Source: Bacteroidota bacterium
GTDB lineage: Bacteria; Bacteroidota; Ignavibacteria; Ignavibacteriales; Melioribacteraceae
Assembly (NCBI GenBank): GCA_021801605.1
Contig: JAJYXU010000105.1
Span: forward strand, 1-45,449
Reading direction: 5' to 3'
Length of the DNA: 45,449 nucleotides
The notes beneath the pieces were generated by a model. That model searched no databases. It saw only the letters and a list, made by a program, of their open reading frames with translations, and was not told the DNA's origin. Made by a program: the position numbers and the translations under genes. Below are positions 9,706 through 19,254 of this stretch, in pieces. Within the stretch, counting starts at the first letter, position 1. Each line of letters begins with the position of its first letter.

Positions 9706-11091
9706 TTATAGTTTTTTAAATCTTGCCTGGAAAAATCTTAAATACTTCGGTTCGTAAACCATTTTCAAACCTTTCATACTTTTCCGTTTATCAAAAACAT
9801 GAGCAATAGATTCTACCATTACATCAATATGAGATTGAGTATAAACACGGCGCGGGAAAGTTAAACGAACCAATTCAAGTTTGGGATAACGATTCTCGCC
9901 CGTTTGCGGATCGCGTCCGGATGAAACAAGTCCGCGTTCCATTCCGCGTACACCGCTGTCAACATAAATTTCCGCAGCAAGTGTTTGAGCTGGAAATAGA
10001 TCTTGCTTCAAATGCGGCAAGAATCTTTTTGCGTCAAGGAATATCGCATGCCCGCCGTACGGAGAAACAAGAGGAATTCCGTATTTCTCAAGTTCGGCGC
10101 CGCAGTATTCAACTTGACGAACTCTCATACTTATATTTTCGAACCGCACCATCTCTTCAAGACCGCGCGCCATTGCTTCCATATCGCGCCCGGCAAGACC
10201 GCCGTAACTGTGAAGCCCTTCATAAATAACAACCATGTTACGTGCTTCTTCAAAAACTTTTTTGTTGCGTGTTGCTAAGAAGCCGCCGATGTTAACCATC
10301 AAATCTTTCTTTGCACTAACCCATAAGCCGTCAAAGTAAGAGCACATTTCTAAAAGAATTTGTTCAATTGATTTTTTCTCATACCCTTTCTCTTTCATCT
10401 TGATGAAATATGCATTCTCGGTTGCACGTGTCGCATCGAACCATAGTTTAACACCATATTTTTGCGTGAGTTTAGAAATCTCTTTTAGGTTAGCCATTGA
10501 GAATGGTTGACCTCCAGCCATATTAACCGGACCTGCCATGCTGACGTACGGAATTTTTTTCGCGCCAACTTTTTTGATCAACGCTTCAAGCTTTTGTGGA
10601 TCAATATTACCTTTGAATGGATGTTTGTTCTGAGCATCATGAGCTTCATCAATAATAACATCAACGAATGTTCCGCCGGCAAGTTCTTGGTGAACGCGCG
10701 TTGTTGTGAAATACATATTGCCGGGAATAAAATCACCCGGTTTAATCATAATTTTAGAAATCATATGTTCGGCTGCGCGTCCTTGATGAGTTGGAACAAA
10801 GTAAGGCATACCGTAATACTTTTTTACGTTTTCCCACAAGTAATAAAAATTTCTGCTACCCGCGTAAGCTTCATCGCCGAGCATAATACCCGCCCATTGA
10901 TAATCGCTCATAGCGTTTGTACCACTGTCTGTTAAGAGATCTATATAAACGTCCTCGCTCTTAAGCAGAAACGTATTGTAACCGGCTTCCTTTGCTGCTT
11001 TTTCGCGGTAGCTACGAGTTGTCATTTTAATCGGCTCGACCATTTTTATCTTGTACGGTTCAGCCCAACTTTTTTTAATTATTTTAGACAT
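9706..11091 (-). CDS. Beta-eliminating lyase, tyrosine phenol-lyase type
   Basis: TDSGTNAMSDYQWAGIMLGDEAYAGSRNFY, YFTTTRVHQE, SAKKDLMVNIGGF, GVRGMERG, LRFFQARF; residues at the TPL Thr124 and Arg381 positions retained. Confidence 0.85.
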   Translation of the reverse strand: MSKIIKKSWAEPYKIKMVEPIKMTTRSYREKAAKEAGYNTFLLKSEDVYIDLLTDSGTNAMSDYQWAGIMLGDEAYAGSRNFYYLWENVKKYYGMPYFVPTHQGRAAEHMISKIMIKPGDFIPGNMYFTTTRVHQELAGGTFVDVIIDEAHDAQNKHPFKGNIDPQKLEALIKKVGAKKIPYVSMAGPVNMAGGQPFSMANLKEISKLTQKYGVKLWFDATRATENAYFIKMKEKGYEKKSIEQILLEMCSYFDGLWVSAKKDLMVNIGGFLATRNKKVFEEARNMVVIYEGLHSYGGLAGRDMEAMARGLEEMVRFENISMRVRQVEYCGAELEKYGIPLVSPYGGHAIFLDAKRFLPHLKQDLFPAQTLAAEIYVDSGVRGMERGLVSSGRDPQTGENRYPKLELVRLTFPRRVYTQSHIDVMVESIAHVFDKRKSMKGLKMVYEPKYLRFFQARFKKL

Positions 11092-11155
11092 GTTTTTTCC
11101 TTTGTCATTAATAAGTTACTTGTTTATTGTTATCATGTTTTCAAGTAACCACCCG

Positions 11156-11530
11156 TCAAACAAACTTTTTCTTAAGTTTCTTTTTTTTCTGTTCTGCAAT
11201 TATCTCCGATGAGATTCCGCCGCGTGTATTGAAGTTTGCAGTTATTTTGATATAACGTGGTTTCATGACTTCGATAAGATCGTTTAGAATCCGGTTTGTT
11301 ACTGCCTCAAAGTAGATTCCATCATTGCGGAAGGATTGCAGATAAAATTTATAGCTCTTCAGTTCAACACAAATTTTTTCGGGAATGTATTCGAGAACGA
11401 TGGTTGCAAAATCCGGTTGACCGGTTACCGGGCACACAGAAGTAAACTCCGGCGCTGTGTGTATAATTGTGTAATCCCTCTCCGGATTTGGATTAGGAAA
11501 TGTTACGAGTAATTTTTGTTTGTCGTTCAT
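11156..11530 (-). CDS. queF: NADPH-dependent 7-cyano-7-deazaguanine reductase
   Basis: EFTSVCPVTGQPDFATI, CVELKSYKFYLQSFRNDGIYFE. Confidence 0.93.
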   Translation of the reverse strand: MNDKQKLLVTFPNPNPERDYTIIHTAPEFTSVCPVTGQPDFATIVLEYIPEKICVELKSYKFYLQSFRNDGIYFEAVTNRILNDLIEVMKPRYIKITANFNTRGGISSEIIAEQKKKKLKKKFV

Positions 11531-11733
11531 AAGTTTCTCATTAATCTGTCTTTTGATTTTAATCCCAAGGTTAGGAAAGTATTTTGAATACTATCAAACC
11601 ATGGAATATTGTCTCCAAGTTTATCGATTACTTTTTTTAACTCTTTGTTATTCAGCTTCCTTTCCATCATTGCTTCAGCAACAGTTTGAACATCCTCCAC
11701 AGAGAGTTGATAAATGATTTTATCTTTTCTCAT
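11527..11733 (-). CDS. Small conserved-type protein of unknown function (MRKDKIIYQLSVEDVQTVAEAMMERKLNNKELKKVIDKLGDNIPW...)
   Basis: Lies between the REase stop and queF start; TGA stop overlaps queF ATG (ATGA). Confidence 0.7.
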   Translation of the reverse strand: MRKDKIIYQLSVEDVQTVAEAMMERKLNNKELKKVIDKLGDNIPWFDSIQNTFLTLGLKSKDRLMRNL

Positions 11734-11734
11734 T

Positions 11735-12517
11735 TTAACCTCTGTTAAATTTCGAAAAATATTCATCTATTTCATTTCTCATTTCAATTCCGACCCTTTC
11801 AAAACAATCTAATAAATCTTCATACGCTCCTTCACCACCTACAAAGTCCCAAAATTCTTTTGCGACTTTAAGTTCATGTTCCAAATCCAACATCCCAGCC
11901 ATTGTCCACCGGCTGTAAGGTTTTGGTTCATAAGGGTTATATGGAATTGCAATATAAGTACTCACTATTGCTTTCGGATTTTCTGCAAGCACAACGCCTA
12001 CCCATTCTAAAAGTGTTCTTTTGAATTCTTTGAAACCGCCTCTATTTGGTTTTACAGTTTTCAAATCAAACAGAAAAATCTCTCCAGATTCATTTTCAAG
12101 ATACAAATCAACTAGCGTTGGTTTTACTTTTCTGAGTTGCGGTTCATTGGCTACCTTACGGATTGCCTGAGCTTCAAACAGCTTGTTTGGTTTTTCTGAT
12201 GCTGATATAAGACTATCCATTATTTTTTGAATCTCATAAAGAGCTTTTTCGCTTATTTGATTTCCAGCTACCGTATGATTTTTTGCTATCTTAAATCTAG
12301 ACGAAGCCAATGTAACAGCAACCGGTTCAAAGATGCTTGTACCAAAATTTGTACTTAATGAGTGAATGAAAGAATATAGCGCAAGACGGTCTTTGCCTAA
12401 AAGTCTAGTATGAAAAGGCATAGAATCGGTTTCCGGTTTGTAGGTTTCAAATTTATGCCGAAGACTTTGTTTCAAAATATTTTCTATCGAATCAAGTTGT
12501 ATTTTTGTAAGACTCAT
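11735..12517 (-). CDS. Type II restriction endonuclease, probable TdeIII family
   Basis: ATGA overlap with upstream methyltransferase; PTLVDLYLENESGEIFLFDLKTVKPN (PD-(D/E)xK-like D..LxDxK) and IAIPYNPYEPKPYSRWTMAGM. Confidence 0.65.
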   Translation of the reverse strand: MSLTKIQLDSIENILKQSLRHKFETYKPETDSMPFHTRLLGKDRLALYSFIHSLSTNFGTSIFEPVAVTLASSRFKIAKNHTVAGNQISEKALYEIQKIMDSLISASEKPNKLFEAQAIRKVANEPQLRKVKPTLVDLYLENESGEIFLFDLKTVKPNRGGFKEFKRTLLEWVGVVLAENPKAIVSTYIAIPYNPYEPKPYSRWTMAGMLDLEHELKVAKEFWDFVGGEGAYEDLLDCFERVGIEMRNEIDEYFSKFNRG

Positions 12518-14109
12518 TGAATTTGTTCCCCTTTATCTTTCAAATGGAATATGCTTTCCGAATATGCACCTTTATCTTTCTCTGTTCTGTTCAATACGGG
12601 ACGCTTAAATTGCTGAACTATTCTCATCCCAGATTTTTCAGCAATTATTGGGTACATGTTATATTTATCGTTAGCTACCAATAGCACGTTGTAATCATCA
12701 GCAAAAAATCTTTTGCAATTATTCAATACCGCAGAAATTCCTTCTATATATGATTCCTTTGCCTCTCTACCTTGCCCTTTTGATAAAGGACCGATTTCCA
12801 GCTCGTCTTTCCTATCTAAACCGAACAAATCATAAGCATAGGCATGCTGTTCATGATAATCAATCAAACCAACATAAGGCGGACTTGAGAATATTCCGTT
12901 GATTTTTTCTTTCCTAAGTCGCTTTGCAAATTCTGGATTCACTTTTTCACTAGCCGAGAATAGATCAATAGTTCTACTATCACCAGTAAAACAGTGTTGA
13001 TAAGTTTCAGTTCTCAATGAATTAAATTCAGCTAAACGATTCAAGGTGTCTTTTGAATATCTTTCCCACCAACTCAAAATTGAGAATAAGGGTTTACAAA
13101 TTTTCCCATGTTTAGAGCAATAGTATGTTGTGCTTATTGGTTCGACGAGTGTGGCTAAATCTGAATGAGTTGTAGCACGGCAAGAACGAATTGTACGACT
13201 GAGAATGATACTTATAATTCTTTTATTGTTCTTATTGCTAATTTTTTTAATCAAATTAAAGACAAAATCAATTTCGGTTCTTACGTGTTGAAGAAACCAT
13301 TTATCTAAGAAACTATCAGATAGATCTTGATTTAATCCAATATTAAATTCCTTAACCAACTTTTTATAGATTGGCAAAAATTCTTTTTCTTTCTGACGTC
13401 CGTATTGTTCTTCGTCAACCAACTTATTTTTCACTCTGACTTTGAATTCCGGTGAGGGGAAGTATTCATAATTAAATTCTGAAAGTTTTTTTAGTAATTG
13501 TTGCTCAAACCTAATTGTGTTAGAATCAACTATATATTTTTTTAACGCCTCGGTGATTTTTTTGAGTTCTTTGTTCAGCTCTACCAAATTATATTTTCCA
13601 ACTTTAGCATTACTCATCAAGGAATTAAAAATGGAAACATCAACTCCAATAGCATTCATTCCAAGCTCACTTGCTTGTACTAATGTTGTTCCGCTTCCAC
13701 AGAAAGGGTCTAAAACGATATCATCACTCTTAAAATAAACTTCTTTCTTAAATTCATCTGTATGATCATCCAAAAAATACTCAACTAGCTGAGGAATGAA
13801 TTTCCCTTTGTAAGGGTGAAGTCTGTGTACATGTTTAGTTGTTTCTGCCTCTTTATATTGCTCGAAAGATAAATGCCAGTCTATATCATCACCAAGTTTC
13901 TCTTTCCAGTTTAATTGCCGATTACCATAATATGAATCATAATATTCTAACAATTCGTCTCTGCTAACTAAAGTATTTCCATTATCAGCAAATTTTTGGA
14001 TGCGTCCATAGTTTACCAAATAAGAGATATTCGACGGGGTGACATTCTTCTTAAACTGAATGCTGATCCATTCACTTGCTTCTTTAATTGTCAGTAATTC
14101 ACTCTGCAT
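12514..14109 (-). CDS. DNA methyltransferase (N4/N6 amino type) with N-terminal MerR/excisionase-like HTH
   Basis: DPFCGSGTTLVQASELGMNAIGVDVS SAM motif; SSPPYVGLIDYHEQ catalytic motif; N-terminal LTIKEASEWISIQ...NYGRIQKFADNGNTLVSRDELLEYY. Confidence 0.85.
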   Translation of the reverse strand: MQSELLTIKEASEWISIQFKKNVTPSNISYLVNYGRIQKFADNGNTLVSRDELLEYYDSYYGNRQLNWKEKLGDDIDWHLSFEQYKEAETTKHVHRLHPYKGKFIPQLVEYFLDDHTDEFKKEVYFKSDDIVLDPFCGSGTTLVQASELGMNAIGVDVSIFNSLMSNAKVGKYNLVELNKELKKITEALKKYIVDSNTIRFEQQLLKKLSEFNYEYFPSPEFKVRVKNKLVDEEQYGRQKEKEFLPIYKKLVKEFNIGLNQDLSDSFLDKWFLQHVRTEIDFVFNLIKKISNKNNKRIISIILSRTIRSCRATTHSDLATLVEPISTTYYCSKHGKICKPLFSILSWWERYSKDTLNRLAEFNSLRTETYQHCFTGDSRTIDLFSASEKVNPEFAKRLRKEKINGIFSSPPYVGLIDYHEQHAYAYDLFGLDRKDELEIGPLSKGQGREAKESYIEGISAVLNNCKRFFADDYNVLLVANDKYNMYPIIAEKSGMRIVQQFKRPVLNRTEKDKGAYSESIFHLKDKGEQIQ

Positions 14110-14143
14110 TCTACATTCTCAATTCTAAATTCTAAATTCTCAA

Positions 14144-14833
14144 TTAATCATATTTCGGTCTAACTTTATAAGAGATCGGATCTTCCACACCCGCCTGTTC
14201 AAAACCACGCAGACGGAATGCGCAACTATCGCACACACCGCATGCTTCATCTTCATTTTGATAACAAGACCATGTAAGATTCAACGGCGCATTTAATTCA
14301 ATTCCCTTCTTAACAATTTCTGCTTTGGAAAAATGTATAATCGGCGTTTCAATTTTAATTTTTGTTCCCGGTTTGGTGCCAAGATCAACCATCTTTTCAT
14401 ATGCCTCAAAAAATTCGGGACGGCAATCCGGATAGCCGCTGGCGTCTTCGTAAACAGCGCCTATAAAAACAGCATCTGCACCTATCACTTCTGCCCAGCT
14501 TACACATGCACTTAATATATTAGCATTACGGAACGGCACATAAGAACTTGGAATCTCCTTACTACCAAGGTCAGCTTTTGTAACTTCAATTGATCTATCT
14601 GTTAAAGATGAACCGCCGATTTTTGTAAAATGTCCGAAGTCTATTACTAATCTTTTCTCCGCATTATAAAAATCGGCTATATCATGAAAAGCTTTCAGTT
14701 CACGAGTCTCAGTGCGCTGTCCGTAGTTGATATGAATTAATGCAAGTCGGTTGGTTTGATTTGCAATTGCAGCAGTTACACAGCTATCCATTCCGCCGCT
14801 TACGGCAACGACTGCTAATTTATCTTTGGTCAT
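14144..14833 (-). CDS. queC: 7-cyano-7-deazaguanine synthase
   Basis: VVAVSGGMDSCVTAAIA PP-loop; TWSCYQNEDEACGVCDSCAFRLRGF zinc site. Confidence 0.95.
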   Translation of the reverse strand: MTKDKLAVVAVSGGMDSCVTAAIANQTNRLALIHINYGQRTETRELKAFHDIADFYNAEKRLVIDFGHFTKIGGSSLTDRSIEVTKADLGSKEIPSSYVPFRNANILSACVSWAEVIGADAVFIGAVYEDASGYPDCRPEFFEAYEKMVDLGTKPGTKIKIETPIIHFSKAEIVKKGIELNAPLNLTWSCYQNEDEACGVCDSCAFRLRGFEQAGVEDPISYKVRPKYD

Positions 14834-14902
14834 AATAAATTCTTATTAAATCCTTGCGAAAAATAGCAAATTGGACTCTGATAATGAAAAGTTGAATAAT
14901 TA

Positions 14903-14984
14903 ATGGCACACAGATTTAACAGACCGGACGGATTTTAACTGATCAGTTTCAATCTGTTTAATCAGTTCGATCTGCGTGCTATTG
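14903..14984. repeat. Inverted repeat of the gcacacagat...atctgcgtgc type
   Basis: atggcacacagat... and ...atctgcgtgctat ends; related sequence at 45370-45449. Confidence 0.55.
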
Positions 14985-16134
14985 TTTTAAAACTTATAAG
15001 AACAATTGCAATTATCAACGATACAATTGACGAAAGCAGGAATGGTACTTGCGCTCCGAAGCGATCCCATAAAATTCCGGTAAGAAATGAACCGAACATA
15101 ATTGCAAAACTTGAAAGCGCTGTGAGTAATCCTATTGCTGAACCGCGGAATTCATCAGGAACAAGATCGGATACCCACGCTTTGGAAATTCCCTCTGTGG
15201 AAGAAGCATAAATTCCATAAAGCGCAAAAAGAATCCAGACGATTATATTATCATGGTTCATTGCAAAACCAAAATAAACAGCAGAAAAAATTATCAAGCC
15301 AAAGATGAAAATGTTTTTCTTGCCGAATTTATCTGAGAGAATTCCAATGGGATAGGATGAGAGAGCGTAAATTAAGTTATAGAACACATAACCAAGAATA
15401 GCTGTCGTATCCGAGTGAGATATTTGTTTTGACTTCAAAATTAAAAAAACATCGCTGCTGTTAACCAATGAAAACAACGTGAATACAAGAAGAAGAATTT
15501 TGTAATCTAAGGGTGCGTTGTTCCAAAACTCCCGGTACATTTTCTTTTTAGAATTTTTTGATGTGTTCTTCGCATCTTTAACCACAAAGGTAAAACCAAT
15601 TGCGAAAAATGAAGGAATTAGAGCAAACAAATAAATCCAGCTATACTTACCGGGGAAAAAGTAAAGAAGAACAATTGCCGCAATGGGTCCGGCAACCGCG
15701 CCCAAAGTATCCATAGCCCTATGAAATCCGAACACCGCGCCGGTGTTTCCGTTTGCATAACTTGCAAGCAGTGCATCGCGCGGAGCGGTACGAACTCCTT
15801 TACCAATTCTATCAATAATACGCGCAGATATTACAGATGGAATGGTTGCTATCAATCCGGGAAGAGATTTAAACAATCCGGAAAGACTATAACCGATAAT
15901 AACAAAAATTGAACGCTTGCCGATTTTATCTGAGAGCGATCCGAAGTATCCTTTTAATAGTCCTGCAGTAACTTCAGCAATGCCTTCTATCAATCCAACC
16001 ATCGACATCGAGGCACCGAGAATTGAAGTTAGAAAAATTGGAGTTATTGGATAAAGCATCTCGCTGGCAAAATCCGTGAAGAAGCTGACCAATCCAAGTA
16101 TTACAACCGGGCGTGATATGTTTTTAAATTTCAT
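14962..16134 (-). CDS. MFS transporter
   Basis: 12-TM-like hydrophobic protein; GSLSDKIGKRSIFVIIGY and GILSDKFGKKNIFIFGL loops. Confidence 0.88.
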   Translation of the reverse strand: MKFKNISRPVVILGLVSFFTDFASEMLYPITPIFLTSILGASMSMVGLIEGIAEVTAGLLKGYFGSLSDKIGKRSIFVIIGYSLSGLFKSLPGLIATIPSVISARIIDRIGKGVRTAPRDALLASYANGNTGAVFGFHRAMDTLGAVAGPIAAIVLLYFFPGKYSWIYLFALIPSFFAIGFTFVVKDAKNTSKNSKKKMYREFWNNAPLDYKILLLVFTLFSLVNSSDVFLILKSKQISHSDTTAILGYVFYNLIYALSSYPIGILSDKFGKKNIFIFGLIIFSAVYFGFAMNHDNIIVWILFALYGIYASSTEGISKAWVSDLVPDEFRGSAIGLLTALSSFAIMFGSFLTGILWDRFGAQVPFLLSSIVSLIIAIVLISFKTIARRSN

Positions 16135-16306
16135 CTAAATAAAATATTTGTTAATTCAATTTCTTCAAACCAATTCAAAATTCCAAAATGTTCTGTTGAC
16201 TATTTATTTTTATATTCCATTTTCTTAAAAACAAATTAGTGGAACTTAGATAGAACTTCATATAAAATCTTCATAACTTATTCAGTGATTTAAGAAAGGA
16301 ACAGCG

Positions 16307-16921
16307 ATGGAATATTATGAATTGCATTCGATAACACCGCAGATGCGTTACATCAATAAAGCTGTAGATGTGTTGAAAAATGGCGGTGTAATAATTTATC
16401 CGACAGATACTGTTTACGGATTTGGCTGCGATATTTTTAACAAAGAAGCTCTAGAACGTATTTACACAATTAAACAAGATGCTGAAACAAAGTTGTTTAG
16501 TTTCATCTGTCCTGATCTAAAAGATATTGCGAAGTATGCTAAAGTTTCTGATTATGCATATAAGAGCATGAAAAAATTATTGCCGGGTCCTTATACTTTT
16601 GTTCTACCGGCAGCACGCGAAGTTCCTAAAAAACTTTGGACAAAAAGAAAGACAGTTGGAATCCGCATTCCGAATAATAATATTGCTCTGACGCTCGCAA
16701 AAGAATTAGGCAATCCAATAATCAGTACAAGCGTAACAAATCATAAAGGAAATATTTTGTTTGATCCACTTGAAATACAAGCGGTGTTTAATTCACGGGT
16801 TGATTTGATGCTTTCATCCGGAGCGTTAGAAGGAAAGACATCAAGTATTGTTGATCTGAGCAGAGAGGAACCGGAAATTTTACGCGAAGGCGCAGGCGAT
16901 GTGAGTATGTTCTATTCTTAA
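16307..16921 (+). CDS. Sua5/YciO/YrdC family protein, YciO-like
   Basis: VLKNGGVIIYPTDTVYGFGCD, LLPGPYTFVL, TVGIRIPNN, REGAGDV. Confidence 0.88.
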   Translation: MEYYELHSITPQMRYINKAVDVLKNGGVIIYPTDTVYGFGCDIFNKEALERIYTIKQDAETKLFSFICPDLKDIAKYAKVSDYAYKSMKKLLPGPYTFVLPAAREVPKKLWTKRKTVGIRIPNNNIALTLAKELGNPIISTSVTNHKGNILFDPLEIQAVFNSRVDLMLSSGALEGKTSSIVDLSREEPEILREGAGDVSMFYS

Positions 16922-17027
16922 ATAAATCTTCTTAAGGGAAAATATAAATTGGCGGGATCCTAGATTTTAGGATTTGTGTTTTCTGAAAGCTGACTAATAG
17001 TCAAAGGGAATTGCATATTTATTATAA

Positions 17028-17264
17028 TCAACCAATCCAATTCTCAGAAGTATGAGAGAATGGTCTGCTTCTTTTATCTGATTTTTGTGATTCGGTTTTT
17101 GAAAGTGTTTTTTTTACTTCATCAGCCGGTGAGGGAAACTCAGAGACAAAAGAAGACGATCCCTTACCTTTCGTTAAAGTAAACCGATCTTTTTTCTCAG
17201 CAATATTGTGAAGCTTTGACCACTCTAACTTTGGATTTGATTGGTTGATAGTCAGTACGTTCAT
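17028..17264 (-). CDS. Hypothetical small protein
   Basis: 78 aa ORF in otherwise empty intergenic region with weak AGGAAC upstream; no family recognised. Confidence 0.4.
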   Translation of the reverse strand: MNVLTINQSNPKLEWSKLHNIAEKKDRFTLTKGKGSSSFVSEFPSPADEVKKTLSKTESQKSDKRSRPFSHTSENWIG

Positions 17265-17514
17265 TTGTAGTTCCTATTAATAATTGTTTAAGAGAAGAAG
17301 GACTGGATCAAATAAAGGGGTGAAATTCTCTTTGGAAATATACAAAAATTGAAGGACAGAAGTAACTATTAACACCAGGAGAATAAATACGGTATATCAT
17401 TATTAGGAATTTATTTTGAATAATTCCAAGTCGAAAAAATATTTTTAAAAATGATTTCTCTATTCAAAATTGACTTTTCCTATAATAAAAAATTCTTCCA
17501 CCAAACTTTCTAGA

Positions 17515-18297
17515 TTATTTGGTCTCCTCCTCTCTGTATGACACAGTTGCCGATGCTTGTCTTGCAGCAAGAAGAGTGATTTCGGCAATATTAACATGTG
17601 GGGGTCGTGTCGCACAAAATATAATGGCATCAGCTACATCATCACCGGTCAGCGGAGTTAAACCTTTATAAACATTTTTAGCTTTCTCTTCATCACCATA
17701 AAAACGGACTTTGCTGAATTCGGTTTCTACCAAGCCGGAATCAATTGTACTTACAAGAATATTTTTATCAATTATATCCATCCTCAATGACCTGGTAATA
17801 GCATCTACAGCATGTTTAGTTGCACAATAAACCGCGCCTTTAGGATAAGCTTCGCGTCCGGCAATTGAACCAATATTAATAATATGTCCGCTTTTCCTTT
17901 CTAACATTCCATGAAGAATTGCATGAGTAACATTAAGCAGCCCTTTTACATTTGTATCTATCATTTCATCCCAGCCGTCAGGATTGTCCTCATAAAATTT
18001 ATTAAGACCACGACCGAGACCGGCATTATTGATGAGAATATCAATCTTCTTAAATTCTTCTGGTAACGATGCAACTGCTTTAATCACATCCACACGTTTA
18101 CTTATATCTAAACTGAAAGTATAAACTTTTACACCAAATTTTTGCCGGATATCATTAGCAATTTCGTTTAGTAAATTTAATCTGCGGGCGCAGATGATAA
18201 GGTTAGCTCCTTGCATGGCAAATGCATACGCTGATGATTTTCCTATTCCTGAAGTTGTACCTGTAATAAAAACAGTCTTACCTTTTAATGATTCCAT
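17515..18297 (-). CDS. SDR family oxidoreductase
   Basis: VFITGTTSGIGKSSA, NNAGLG, YCATKHAV. Confidence 0.93.
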   Translation of the reverse strand: MESLKGKTVFITGTTSGIGKSSAYAFAMQGANLIICARRLNLLNEIANDIRQKFGVKVYTFSLDISKRVDVIKAVASLPEEFKKIDILINNAGLGRGLNKFYEDNPDGWDEMIDTNVKGLLNVTHAILHGMLERKSGHIINIGSIAGREAYPKGAVYCATKHAVDAITRSLRMDIIDKNILVSTIDSGLVETEFSKVRFYGDEEKAKNVYKGLTPLTGDDVADAIIFCATRPPHVNIAEITLLAARQASATVSYREEETK

Positions 18298-18601
18298 ATA
18301 CTCCTCAAAAATTTTTTAAGTAATTTCCGGCACAAAGTTAACATAATTACAATAAATTTTTAATGAGCAATTAGAAGTCGGATTTTTGTTTTTTATTTTA
18401 GTTCGCCGGGTCATTTTTCTATTTCTTACCCATGAATTTTTTACTTTAATAACACAAAAACAGATTAACATGCAATCATTTATTCATCGGAACTATATAA
18501 AATTATCATAGATCACATCTTTCAGATAAAATTAGAATTTGGTTACTCTCTTTGGTTTATTTTCTTAAATTACATTTGAAAAAAATCTTCAAAAAATCAT
18601 A

Positions 18602-19213
18602 ATGCACAAATCGCACCTTCAGCAAGTAGAGGATTATGTTCTTTCCATTCTTACCGAAAGAACTCCAATTCAAAATAGATATCACAGTGTTGCTCATACT
18701 CAAGACGTAGTTAATTCCAGCATCGAAATAGGGATTGGCGAAAAATTGACTCCAGACGAAATGGAAATTGTTCAAATTGCCGCTTGGTTTCACGACATCG
18801 GTTACATCGAAAAATCAGAAGATCATGAAGAGATCAGCGCTATGTATGCCAGCAATTTTTTGTCCGAAGATAATTATCCGGCTGATAGAATTGAACCAAT
18901 CATTGACTGTATTCTTGTTACCAAGGTTCCTCAAAAACCAAAAAATAAATTAGAGAAAATAATTTGCGATTCGGATCTCAATCATATCGGCAGAAAAATA
19001 TTTTTTGAACGTAATGATATATTCAGACTTGAGTATGAGAATCACATGAAGCGCAAACTAACAGAGTATGAATGGATAACAAAGACAATTGATTTTGTGA
19101 CGCGCCATCGATTCTTTACAGAATATGCATTGAAGAATTTTTCGGAACAAAAGAAAGAAAACCTTAGAATTCTACAAGAACAGCTTGATCAAATAATTAA
19201 TCAATCCGGTTAA
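18602..19213 (+). CDS. HD-domain phosphohydrolase-like protein
   Basis: RYHSVAHTQDV, AAWFHDIGYI, CDSDLNHIG. Confidence 0.85.
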   Translation: MHKSHLQQVEDYVLSILTERTPIQNRYHSVAHTQDVVNSSIEIGIGEKLTPDEMEIVQIAAWFHDIGYIEKSEDHEEISAMYASNFLSEDNYPADRIEPIIDCILVTKVPQKPKNKLEKIICDSDLNHIGRKIFFERNDIFRLEYENHMKRKLTEYEWITKTIDFVTRHRFFTEYALKNFSEQKKENLRILQEQLDQIINQSG

Positions 19214-19254
19214 TTTTATTACTGCAAACTGCCTGCTGTTAACCGCTAAATCTT

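Noticed and set aside
14110-14143. attctcaattctaaattctaaattctcaatt as short direct repeats/CRISPR-like
   Set aside because: Simple AT-rich intergenic repeat, too short, no spacers.
11156-14833. Possible Dpd-type 7-deazapurine-in-DNA modification system
   Set aside because: Only queC and queF are present; no dpdA-like transglycosylase or other Dpd genes are seen, and QueF points to tRNA queuosine.
14834-14902. preQ1 riboswitch upstream of queC
   Set aside because: No recognisable preQ1 aptamer sequence in the leader when read on the minus strand.
18602-19213. HD protein as Pycsar/CBASS-type defence effector
   Set aside because: No cyclase gene nearby and no TM segments; reads as an ordinary soluble HD phosphohydrolase.
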